Positions 37,774-46,017 of a DNA stretch of 64,000 nucleotides are shown here, in pieces. The stretch comes from Clostridium_AD sp050717635. GTDB lineage: Bacteria > Bacillota > Clostridia > Clostridiales > Clostridiaceae. Numbering within the stretch: position 1 is the stretch's first letter; each line of letters begins with the position of its first letter. The notes under the pieces are model-generated. The model searched no databases. It saw only the letters and a program-made list of their open reading frames with translations, and was not told where the DNA came from. The stretch is from assembly GCF_050717635.1 (NCBI RefSeq), contig NZ_JBOITO010000042.1, positions 3,305 through 67,304 on the forward strand, read 5' to 3'. The position numbers were made by a program, and so were the translations under genes.

Positions 37774-38787
37774 ATGTTTGATAAAAATTACAAAATAACA
37801 GATAAAAGAGATTGGAATGGAAGAACTGACAGTAAAAATAATTATGATGCTTTTAGATGGCATCAATGGGTAAAGATAATAGATTTAAAGAGGGAAGATT
37901 TAACTACATACACTGGAAAATTGGGTTTTGCTTTTATTGGCTTTTGTTGTGATGAAGGGGTAAGACGTAACGGTGGAAGAACTGGAGCAGTAAAGGGACC
38001 ACAAAGTATAAGAAAAGCATTATCTAATCTTCCTTGTGATTTTTTACAAGAAGTAAAACTTTTCGATGCAGGAGATATATTGTGTGAAGACTGTTCTCTT
38101 GAGGAAAGCCAAGCTGCTCTAGCTAAAGCAGTCAAAAGAATCTTAAGTTTAAATCTTTTCCCTATCGTTTTGGGCGGTGGACACGAAGTTGCTTTTGGAA
38201 ATTATATGGGTGTTTTAGATCACTTGTTACAAAAAAGCCAAAAGCCTAATATTGGCATAATAAATTTTGATGCTCATTTTGATTTACGACCTTATACAAA
38301 AATAGCCAGTTCGGGAACAATGTTCAGACAAATAGCAGATGTTTGCATAGATAAAAATCTTCAGTATTCTTATATGTGCATTGGAGTTCAAAAACATAGC
38401 AATACCATAGATCTTTTCAAAACAGCGGATAGACTTGGAGTTAAATACTTGATTGCAAAGGATATTATAGATAGTGATAGTTGGAAACTCACGGGAGAAA
38501 TAGATAATTTCTTAACATCCAAGGATTATATCTATGTAACTATATGCTCTGATGTATTTTCTACAGCTTTTGCACCAGGGGTAAGTTCATCACAGCCACT
38601 TGGTTTGGATCCTGAAAGTGTATTAAAGTGTATTAAATATATTTTAAGGTCAAATAAAGTAGTAAGTTTTGATATAGCTGAAGTTTCACCAAGGTTTGAC
38701 CAAGATGATGTTACTGCAAATTTAGCAGCTGTACTAATTTTTTCTGTAATCAATACACTTTGTGAAATAAATAGTTTATCTGTTTAG
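37774..38787 (+). CDS. hutG: formimidoylglutamase (arginase/ureohydrolase family)
   Basis: This 337-residue ureohydrolase hydrolyses formiminoglutamate to glutamate and formamide, an alternative to the FtcD route. Metal-ligand motifs are GGGHEVAFGN (about 135-144) and NFDAHFDLR (about 169-177). The third motif reads TICSDVFSTAFAPG, so the position usually held by the first Asp of D-x-D carries Cys. HutG-like branches may tolerate this, but it should be checked before assuming full activity. It is preceded by CAGGAGG and by an internal terminator. Confidence 0.85.
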   Translation: MFDKNYKITDKRDWNGRTDSKNNYDAFRWHQWVKIIDLKREDLTTYTGKLGFAFIGFCCDEGVRRNGGRTGAVKGPQSIRKALSNLPCDFLQEVKLFDAGDILCEDCSLEESQAALAKAVKRILSLNLFPIVLGGGHEVAFGNYMGVLDHLLQKSQKPNIGIINFDAHFDLRPYTKIASSGTMFRQIADVCIDKNLQYSYMCIGVQKHSNTIDLFKTADRLGVKYLIAKDIIDSDSWKLTGEIDNFLTSKDYIYVTICSDVFSTAFAPGVSSSQPLGLDPESVLKCIKYILRSNKVVSFDIAEVSPRFDQDDVTANLAAVLIFSVINTLCEINSLSV

Positions 38788-38801
38788 AGGGGTGGGTATG
38801 T

Positions 38802-39581
38802 TTGTACAAGATCAGCACAAAAAATTTAGTTTCAACTTCAGTTTTTATTGCAATTGCAGTAGTTATAAGATCGCTTAGTATAATGATTCCAATCGGTGGC
38901 GCAGGAGCAATGAGAATTAGCTTTGATGCTATTTTCTATATTCTTCCTGGAATTATTTATGGACCTATTTATGGTGCACTTGCTGGTGGAATTGTTGATA
39001 TTATTGCATATATTCTAAGACCTATGGGACCGTACATTCCACTTTTTACTATAACAGCTGTGCTTGCAGGTCTTATTCCAGGATTAATATGGAAATATGT
39101 AAAGACTACTAATACTGATAAATTAGGTAAATACTATGTTACATCTTTTGTAATTATAGGATTAATTGGAGCTTTTAATAATATTGCAATATTAATTTTT
39201 CCGAAAACATATTTAGGAAAATTAATAATTTCACTTGGAAAGAGTGCTCAGTTTATTAGTATTGGATTTGAGATTATAGCACTACTTGGTTTTGTAATTT
39301 TGTTTATTAATAATTGTATTAAAAGAAATAAGAGTGAAAATAAACTATATGATAATTATATTAGAATGTTGTTTGCAATAGGGGGGCCTACATTGGCAAT
39401 CTCAACTATTAATACTTATTTTCTCATATTGTTTATTCCAGGAATTTCTAGTGTAGGTTTTATGTTTTTGTGGATTCCTAGAATTTCAGAGGCATCTCTA
39501 ATGATATTAGTTGAGTCGTACATTATATCTATACTTCTAAATGTATATGAATTGGTATTTAGAGTAGATCTTAAATGTTAA
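38802..39581 (+). CDS. ECF transporter S component, folate-type (FolT-like)
   Basis: This 259-residue protein has about six membrane helices and the S-component pattern, including RISFDAIFYILPGIIYGPIY, AGGIVDIIAY and PLFTITAVLAGLIPG. These match folate-family S components. With the shared ECF module it would import folate or a related compound; the surrounding genes consume tetrahydrofolate, which supports this. The start is TTG 38802 after GAGGGGTGGG; an ATG at 38798 is out of frame. Specificity is inferred from context and motif resemblance. Confidence 0.7.
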   Translation: MYKISTKNLVSTSVFIAIAVVIRSLSIMIPIGGAGAMRISFDAIFYILPGIIYGPIYGALAGGIVDIIAYILRPMGPYIPLFTITAVLAGLIPGLIWKYVKTTNTDKLGKYYVTSFVIIGLIGAFNNIAILIFPKTYLGKLIISLGKSAQFISIGFEIIALLGFVILFINNCIKRNKSENKLYDNYIRMLFAIGGPTLAISTINTYFLILFIPGISSVGFMFLWIPRISEASLMILVESYIISILLNVYELVFRVDLKC

Positions 39582-39632
39582 TATATTAATTGTATAAGAT
39601 TAACGAATGTTAAATTTTAAAAGGGAGGTGAG

Positions 39633-40505
39633 ATGATTATGAGCGAATGTTTATCACCTAAAGATATTGCAAATAATACCATAGAGGTAGGCATTAAAAA
39701 AACAAGAATGCCTATAACAGCATCATTTGTTTTAAGTATTTTAGCAGGGGTATTTATTGCATTTGCCTCAGAAGGATCTAATATGGCAGCTTTTAATTTA
39801 TTTGCAAAACCTGAAACTTATGGTTTAGGGAAAGTTCTTGCTGGTTCAATCTTTGGAACGGGATTAATGTTGGTTGTTATTGCAGGGGGTGAATTATTTA
39901 CAGGAAATACATTGATTATTATCAGTGTTTTAAAAGGTAAAGTTAAAGTGAGTACAATGCTCAAAAACTGGTCAATTGTGTATTTAGGAAATTTTATTGG
40001 TTCTGTATTTATTGCTTATATGATGGTAGAATCGGGTCTTTTTAATAGTGGTGCAAATGTTTTAGGTGGGGTCACTATTAAAATTGCAGCTTATAAAGTT
40101 GGATTATCCTTTATGTCTGCATTATATTTAGGAATCATGTGTAACTGGCTTGTGTGTTTAGCGGTATGGATGTCCTATGGAGCAAAAAATATGATAGGAA
40201 AATTGTTTGCTATGTTTTTTCCAATATGGCTGTTTATAACATCAGGATTCGAACATAGTATAGCAAATATGTACTATATTCCTGCGGGAATAATGGCAAA
40301 ATCAAATCCAGGGTGGGTAGCTGAGTCTCATTTATCAACAGAAATATTAGCTCAATTAAACTGGGGAACTTTTGTTGTGAAAAATTTAATTCCTGTAACC
40401 ATTGGCAATATAATTGGAGGAGCCGTATTCGTAGGAATGGCATACTGGTTTACTTACTTAAAAGAAACTGACAAAGTAAATATTCAGTTTCGTAAATCAG
40501 CATAA
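39633..40505 (+). CDS. formate/nitrite-transporter (FNT) family channel
   Basis: This 290-residue protein has six membrane helices. The FNT signature GGELFTGNT is at about 85-93, and the internal repeat FGTGLMLVV/NWLVCLAVW is present. In a cluster ending in Fhs-derived formate, export of formate is the obvious role; nitrite or hydrosulfide transport by other FNT members is the alternative, and hydrosulfide would be apt if ergothioneine sulfur is released. Start ambiguity: ATG 39633 is 4 nt and ATG 39639 is 10 nt after GGAGG. Confidence 0.88.
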   Translation: MIMSECLSPKDIANNTIEVGIKKTRMPITASFVLSILAGVFIAFASEGSNMAAFNLFAKPETYGLGKVLAGSIFGTGLMLVVIAGGELFTGNTLIIISVLKGKVKVSTMLKNWSIVYLGNFIGSVFIAYMMVESGLFNSGANVLGGVTIKIAAYKVGLSFMSALYLGIMCNWLVCLAVWMSYGAKNMIGKLFAMFFPIWLFITSGFEHSIANMYYIPAGIMAKSNPGWVAESHLSTEILAQLNWGTFVVKNLIPVTIGNIIGGAVFVGMAYWFTYLKETDKVNIQFRKSA

Positions 40506-40551
40506 AAGACAATAACATGTAGAGAATAAGCTCTACATGTTATTGTCTTTT
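40504..40551. terminator. bidirectional terminator between the FNT gene and the second BTAD regulator
   Basis: AAAAGACAATAACATGTAGAG pairs perfectly with its complement across a 5-nt loop. The right arm includes the end of the minus-strand regulator gene. Confidence 0.9.
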
Positions 40552-43500
40552 ATTAAGCTTTTTAGCAAGGTTATTTCATAATTATCATTTGATGCAGTTA
40601 AAAATTCAATACTTTTTTCATAGTAATATTGAAAGCTTTTATCCAAGTATGTATTAAAAATTTTATCTAACTTATTATTATTTTTCATTTCACTTTTAAT
40701 TTGAGTTTTTACCATATATACTATTCCAATTTCATGAGGGTTTTTTAGTAACTTTGAATGTAAATCTGATTTTTTTAAATACTTTAAGGCACTTTCATAA
40801 TTTTTTTCACTGATTATTATTTTAGACATAAAGGCTTCCACAATAGATTTTTCCCACTTTAAATCAAATTGTTTATATATATCCATAGCATTTTGGAAGT
40901 ATATTTTTGCATCTGGATAGTTGCCCATATTAAAACATGTTTCACCTGCATTTATATTGAAAATAGAAAGGCTGGTAAATATCTTTTTTTCTTTGCATAT
41001 GTTTATTGCTTTAGTAAAAAAACCTAAAGCTTCTTCAAATTTTATGTTTTGTCTTCTTATATCTCCTATGTAGTTATAAGCGGCAGCTATACTTAGTGCA
41101 TATTTATCAGCTACACTTTTAGTTACACTAAAGATATTTATAGACTCATTAAATAGATTTTCTGATTCATCATATTTTCCTTGCATTTTTTTATATAATG
41201 CTTTAAATCTTAAAAATATTCCTATTTCCATATTATAATTACAAGTCGTCGCTTTATCTAAACCTAAATTAACATATTTAACCATATTATCAATATTATT
41301 AGTCTGAATACAATAGTATATCATCTGTTTATACCCATCTAGAGAGTAATCTGAATCCTGAATTGCATTGGCTTTTTTTATCATTTCTTCTATAAACTCC
41401 ACACCTTTTTCGTAATCGCCTTCTCTTATAAGATATCGTCCTTTAATGTGTAAAAACTCGATTTCGAGTTTTAAGACATCGTTACAATTACCATAATTAT
41501 TTTGTACTTTTGTTAGTAGTGTTTCTATTTTTTTTATACTTTTAATGGTTTTAGTGTTACTAAAATACAAATCATCATAAGATTTAATGTTTTTATAATA
41601 TAGAACTGGGTAAAGTTCATGACTAAAATTTAAATATACATTTAAACTTTTTATACTATATTTTAACGCTTTTAAATAATTATCTGCATTTGAAAAATGA
41701 TAAACAAGTTTATTATAAGTACTTATATCATTCTTATTATTTAAAAGTTTTTTTTCTATAATATAGCCTATCTTGTCATGAAGAATTTTTTTTCTTGCCA
41801 AAGATTGATTATTATAAATAAATTCTCTTAACTTTTGGTGGGTAAACATAAAGGTAATTATATGATTGTTGTTAAGTTCTATTAATATAAATTTATTTTT
41901 AAGTTCCTCTATTGCATCAATTATATTAAGTTCATCTTCCCCAGTGATTTCATGTAAGATGTATAAAGGTATTTCGTCAAAAAATAAAGATGAGATTCTT
42001 AAAATGTTTTTACATTTTTCAGATACATCTAAAAACCTACTTTTCATTATATCGTGCATTTTAGAAGACATAAGATTTATATTACTATTAAATTTTATAG
42101 TATTGATATATTCTGTTAAAAAGAATGGGTTGCCTTCAGTTTCATTGTAAATTTTATTTAATATCTGTTTAGTAAAATTACCTTTTGGAAGACCAATTTT
42201 AATGAAATTTTCTGTTTCATCATTATTAAATCTTTTTAAATCTATTCTTATAATTTTATTATGTTTATTTGCTGATAGTAGAAATTCATCTATTTTAATA
42301 TTGTATTCATTTCTATATGTCATGAAACACAAAATATTTGGATTATTATGTAAAATCATATTGCTTAAAAATGTTAAGCTACCATAATCACTCCACTGGA
42401 TATCTTCAAAAACAAGTATTATTTTCTTTTTGTGTGATATTTTAAAAAGTATATCATTAATTATATTTCCTACCAGTTCATATTTTAAAGTATAGTTTCT
42501 ATCTGATATTTTAATACTTTGTTCATTATTATCCGGTTCATTAACCTCTGAAAAACAATTTTCTATAATGCTTTCCCATAAAAGTGGAATTTCTATGTTT
42601 TCTTTTTTCATAATTTCAGAGAGTTTAGATACTATAACAGTCCATGGCTTTAAAATGCAATCTTTTTCAAATTGATAACAATAAGTTTCTAAAACATAAA
42701 CTGTATTCTTATCTACTATGTCTATAAACTTATCTTTGAGCTTAGTTTTACCTATACCAGCTTCGCCGACTAAAAGCACTGCTTTAGAACAGTTATCGTT
42801 TACAAAATCATTATAATTATTTTGTAGTTTTCTCATTTCATTATATCTTCCAAAGAAAAATTCAATAGCTTTTTTAGTAACTTCTTTAGTTCTCATGATA
42901 TCTATTATTTCATTAATTATATTTAATATTTTATCATCAAGAGAAACAGATAATTCATCTTTAAATAATTTTTTAACATTATTGTATGTTTCAATTGCCA
43001 TGTTATATTTACCTTGATGTTTATAACTTTGTAGTAAATATATATAAGCATTTTCATTGAATTCATCTGTTTTTATTAATAGTTTTGAATATTTTTCAAC
43101 TATATCATAATTATTATTTTGTAATTCCACTTCTATTTTTTTATTCAATCTATTAATATATATACATTCTAGATTTTCACGTATTTCTAATAACCATACC
43201 TCAAAATTTTCTGCATTTTTAGGACAAAATCCTTGTAGAAATTCCCCCTTGAAAATCTCTATTTCATTTTCATCACTCATAAACTGATATACGTCTGCTT
43301 CTATTTCTATATCTGAATTAATCATAATCACTGATTTTTTAGGAGATATTAATATGGGGATATTAAAGCATTTATTTATTTTATAGATAGCATTTCTTAA
43401 ATTCTTTTTAGCATTTCCTTCTTCTTGATTAGCCCAAAAAAGTTCCGATATATGTTCCCTGTTATCTTGTTTATTTATAAGTAAATAACAAAAAAGGCCT

Positions 43501-43586
43501 TGAGCTTTACTATAAGGTAAAAATACTTCTTTTTTATTGACAGTTGCACGAAAATTACCAAACATTTCACAATGTATATAATTCAC
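40533..43586 (-). CDS. BTAD/SARP-type regulator with AAA ATPase and TPR domains (second of two)
   Basis: A protein of ~1017 residues. The start is GTG 43586, with AAGGGAG upstream; two in-frame codons further upstream are not preceded by a site. Domains: winged helix (about 1-90, EMFGNFRATVNKKEVFLPYS), activator domain (about 95-230), ATPase with Walker A GEAGIGKT and Walker B IILVFEDIQW, then many TPRs (AAAYNYIGDIRRQ, ALKYLKKSDLHS). It is paralogous to 19746-22664. It is divergent from the racemase-permease-hutH operon, whose promoter carries the 12-mer shared with hutU. Its own promoter region holds a 17-bp tandem repeat. Confidence 0.87.
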   Translation of the reverse strand: MNYIHCEMFGNFRATVNKKEVFLPYSKAQGLFCYLLINKQDNREHISELFWANQEEGNAKKNLRNAIYKINKCFNIPILISPKKSVIMINSDIEIEADVYQFMSDENEIEIFKGEFLQGFCPKNAENFEVWLLEIRENLECIYINRLNKKIEVELQNNNYDIVEKYSKLLIKTDEFNENAYIYLLQSYKHQGKYNMAIETYNNVKKLFKDELSVSLDDKILNIINEIIDIMRTKEVTKKAIEFFFGRYNEMRKLQNNYNDFVNDNCSKAVLLVGEAGIGKTKLKDKFIDIVDKNTVYVLETYCYQFEKDCILKPWTVIVSKLSEIMKKENIEIPLLWESIIENCFSEVNEPDNNEQSIKISDRNYTLKYELVGNIINDILFKISHKKKIILVFEDIQWSDYGSLTFLSNMILHNNPNILCFMTYRNEYNIKIDEFLLSANKHNKIIRIDLKRFNNDETENFIKIGLPKGNFTKQILNKIYNETEGNPFFLTEYINTIKFNSNINLMSSKMHDIMKSRFLDVSEKCKNILRISSLFFDEIPLYILHEITGEDELNIIDAIEELKNKFILIELNNNHIITFMFTHQKLREFIYNNQSLARKKILHDKIGYIIEKKLLNNKNDISTYNKLVYHFSNADNYLKALKYSIKSLNVYLNFSHELYPVLYYKNIKSYDDLYFSNTKTIKSIKKIETLLTKVQNNYGNCNDVLKLEIEFLHIKGRYLIREGDYEKGVEFIEEMIKKANAIQDSDYSLDGYKQMIYYCIQTNNIDNMVKYVNLGLDKATTCNYNMEIGIFLRFKALYKKMQGKYDESENLFNESINIFSVTKSVADKYALSIAAAYNYIGDIRRQNIKFEEALGFFTKAINICKEKKIFTSLSIFNINAGETCFNMGNYPDAKIYFQNAMDIYKQFDLKWEKSIVEAFMSKIIISEKNYESALKYLKKSDLHSKLLKNPHEIGIVYMVKTQIKSEMKNNNKLDKIFNTYLDKSFQYYYEKSIEFLTASNDNYEITLLKSLIKDNNM

Positions 43587-43621
43587 CAAATCACTCCCTT
43601 GTAACACCATAAACATTCTTA

Positions 43622-43664
43622 TATAAATTATACTACATTATAAATTATACTACACTATAAATAA
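43622..43664. repeat. 17-bp tandem repeat in the promoter of the second BTAD regulator
   Basis: TATAAATTATACTACAT (43622-43638) and TATAAATTATACTACAC (43639-43655) differ at one base; a partial third copy TATAAATAA follows. On the minus strand each unit contains TAGTATAAT, so the -10 box of the regulator promoter is duplicated 17 bp apart. Confidence 0.8.
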
Positions 43665-43725
43665 AATGCAAAAATTGTTTCATATTAATCTTTCATGTAC
43701 AATTTCCAAGAAAATATAGGTTTAT

Positions 43726-43757
43726 TTGACGTTTTGATGTTTATGATAAGTTATAAT
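43726..43757 (+). promoter_or_regulatory. promoter of the histidine racemase-permease-hutH operon
   Basis: Motif GACGTTTTGATG (43728-43739) overlaps a -35-like TTGACG (43726-43731), and TATAAT lies at 43752-43757. The 20-bp spacer is too long for unaided sigma-A, which fits a promoter that needs an activator. Confidence 0.5.
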
Positions 43758-43774
43758 AAGAATAAAGAAGGGAA

Positions 43775-44623
43775 GTGACAAAAATAAAGTTGCATTTTAT
43801 TAAAGTAAATCCAGTAGAAAATATGACAATTTTTGTTTTAGATCCTGTACCGAGACAATTTCATATCAATATTGCTAATAAAATTATGGAGTATGGAAAC
43901 ATTTATGCTGAACAGGTTGGATTTATAGAAAAACCTTGTACAGAAGAAGGAAAAAGTAAAAATTGCATCAAACTTCAGATGATGGGAGGTGAGTTTTGTG
44001 GAAATGCTGCAAGATCATTAGCTGCGGTTTTGGCTTACAATGAGTATCCTTGTGTTGAAATGAAAAATAATAGATTTATTGTTCCACTAGAAGTATCAGG
44101 ATTTAATGGAGTAATAAACTGTGAAGTAGAACATCTGAAAGGTACTGAATATAATTCTAAAATTATTATGCCTTTAGTTAAAGAAACTAAAGATTTTTAT
44201 GTTAATTACAATGCAACCGTTTACAAGTGTGCAATGGTAGAGTTTCCAGGAATAATTCATTTAATAGTAGACAGCAATGGAATACTCGATAAAGAAGATT
44301 TTTTTTATAACGTTAAAAATAAATTAGAGCATACAAAATTTGATGCCATAGGAATTATGTTTTACGATTATGAAAAGGATTTCATGCAACCTTTAGTATA
44401 TGTTAAGGGAACTGATAGTTTATTTTGGGAAAGAAGTTGTGCATCAGGTACCTGTGCTTTAGCGGTAGCATTAACGCTAAAACAAGAAAAAAGCATAGAT
44501 ATTTTAGTTGTGCAACCAGGCGGAGAGCTTCAAGTAGCCACTGAATGGTATAATGGCTGTATAAAAAGAATTCTCTTAAATGGTAAGGTGGAAATTGTTG
44601 CTGAAGGTAAAGTTTATCTATAA
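43775..44623 (+). CDS. histidine racemase (CntK-like, DapF superfamily)
   Basis: A PLP-independent racemase of ~282 residues. It matches the staphylococcal histidine racemase CntK (remembered sequence) in FxKxNPxxNMTI at the start, EQVGFIE (about 46-52), the first catalytic Cys in GGEFCGNAARS (Cys75), MQPLVYV, the second Cys in WERSCASGTCA (Cys222), and QPGGELQV. Real DapF signatures (N-D-F near the start, C-G-N-G-x-R) are absent. Followed by a permease and HutH, its likely job is converting D-histidine to L-histidine for catabolism. GTG 43775 gives the right N-terminal length but sits very near the ribosome binding site (GAAGGG). Confidence 0.8.
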   Translation: MTKIKLHFIKVNPVENMTIFVLDPVPRQFHINIANKIMEYGNIYAEQVGFIEKPCTEEGKSKNCIKLQMMGGEFCGNAARSLAAVLAYNEYPCVEMKNNRFIVPLEVSGFNGVINCEVEHLKGTEYNSKIIMPLVKETKDFYVNYNATVYKCAMVEFPGIIHLIVDSNGILDKEDFFYNVKNKLEHTKFDAIGIMFYDYEKDFMQPLVYVKGTDSLFWERSCASGTCALAVALTLKQEKSIDILVVQPGGELQVATEWYNGCIKRILLNGKVEIVAEGKVYL

Positions 44624-44647
44624 TAATTAACCAAAAGGGGGAAAAAT

Positions 44648-45955
44648 ATGTTATTATTTAATGCAGTTGTTGTTTCGGTTATTGTAATGATAGTTTTATG
44701 TCTTTTTAAGTTAAATGTAATGTTGTCTATATTAATTGCAGCTATGACTGCGGGCTTAGTTTCAGGTACGTCCTTGGGTGAGACTATGGGGATACTCATT
44801 TCAGGAATGGGTGGAAATGCTGAAACTGCATTAAGTTACGTATTACTTGGTGCTTTAGCAGTAGCAGTAAACAAAACTGGACTAGCAGGAATTTTAGCTA
44901 AAAAAATATCTAAGATTGTAGGACAAAAGAAATATGTGTTTTTAATGTTATTAGCTTTTATAACTTGTTTTTCTCAAAATCTTATTCCAGTACATATAGC
45001 ATTTATTCCAATTCTAATACCACCATTAATTGGGTTAATGAATAAACTTAAAATAGATAGAAGAGCAGTTGCTTGTACACTTACCTTTGGATTAAAGACT
45101 CCATATGTTGTTTTACCGGTAGGATTTGGTCTTATATTTCATGGTATTATAAAAGCTGAGATGGCGAGAAATGGAGTACAAGTTGCACTAAGTGATGTTT
45201 TTAAAGTTATGTGGTTTCCAGGTATTGGAATGGTTATTGGTATGCTTGTAGCTGTATTCTTTACTTATAGAAAACCAAGAGAATATAAAGATGTTCAAAT
45301 AGATGGAATTGAAGAAATTAGAGATGAAGATATTAAGATGACAAGAAAGCATTGGTGTGCTTTAATTGGAGCGATATCTGCATTTGTAATTCAAGTTCTT
45401 ACAGGATCTCTTCCTCTTGGCGCATTGGGAGCATTAGTTATAATATTTGCTACAGGAGCAATTAAGTTTGATCAAGTTGATGAACTTATGAATGGTGGAA
45501 TAAAAATAATGGGATTAATAGCTTTTGTAATGCTTGTTGCAGCAGGTTATGGTGATGTTCTAAGAGAAACTGGAGCAGTCGAAACTTTAGTTTCAGCCGT
45601 TGCGGTTATGGTTGGTGGAAGTAAATTAGCAGGTTCAATATTAATGTTACTTGTTGGTTTGTTAGTAACAGTAGGTATAGGAAGTTCATTTGGTACTATT
45701 CCTATAATAGCTGCAATTTACTGTCCACTTGCAACGAAACTTGGATTTACTCCACTGGGAATTATAATTCTAATAGGTGTTGCTGCAGCACTTGGGGATG
45801 CAGGTTCACCAGCATCAGATAGTACACTTGGACCAACATCAGGATTAAGTGTAGATGGCCAACACAACCACATATGGGATACATGCGTGCCAACATTCCT
45901 ACATTTTAATATACCATTAATAATATTTGGGGTTATAGGTTCGCTAATATTTTAA
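44648..45955 (+). CDS. YuiF-type Na+/H+ antiporter-family permease, probable histidine transporter
   Basis: This 435-residue integral membrane protein has about 12 helices of the ion-transporter superfamily. Characteristic parts are FSQNLIPVHIAFIPILIPP, the re-entrant GIGSSFGTIPIIAAIYCP and ALGDAGSPASDSTLGPTSGL near the C-terminus. Family members of the YuiF group are linked with histidine utilisation in several Firmicutes, and the position between a histidine racemase and hutH supports histidine uptake. AAAGGGGG precedes the ATG, 25 nt after the racemase gene. Confidence 0.82.
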   Translation: MLLFNAVVVSVIVMIVLCLFKLNVMLSILIAAMTAGLVSGTSLGETMGILISGMGGNAETALSYVLLGALAVAVNKTGLAGILAKKISKIVGQKKYVFLMLLAFITCFSQNLIPVHIAFIPILIPPLIGLMNKLKIDRRAVACTLTFGLKTPYVVLPVGFGLIFHGIIKAEMARNGVQVALSDVFKVMWFPGIGMVIGMLVAVFFTYRKPREYKDVQIDGIEEIRDEDIKMTRKHWCALIGAISAFVIQVLTGSLPLGALGALVIIFATGAIKFDQVDELMNGGIKIMGLIAFVMLVAAGYGDVLRETGAVETLVSAVAVMVGGSKLAGSILMLLVGLLVTVGIGSSFGTIPIIAAIYCPLATKLGFTPLGIIILIGVAAALGDAGSPASDSTLGPTSGLSVDGQHNHIWDTCVPTFLHFNIPLIIFGVIGSLIF

Positions 45956-46017
45956 TCTAAATAACCATAGTTTTTTACTTTAAATAAATTACTAATAAAT
46001 TTTTAGGAGGAATAAAA

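Noticed and set aside
43622..43664. A CRISPR-like array
   Set aside because: Directly abutting 17-bp units without spacers and no cas genes; it is a simple tandem repeat. No CRISPR array, phage or insertion sequence was seen in the window.
43775..44623. Calling this gene dapF
   Set aside because: It has the Cys motifs of CntK-type racemases and lacks the DapF signatures; a true dapF-like gene is at 14312.
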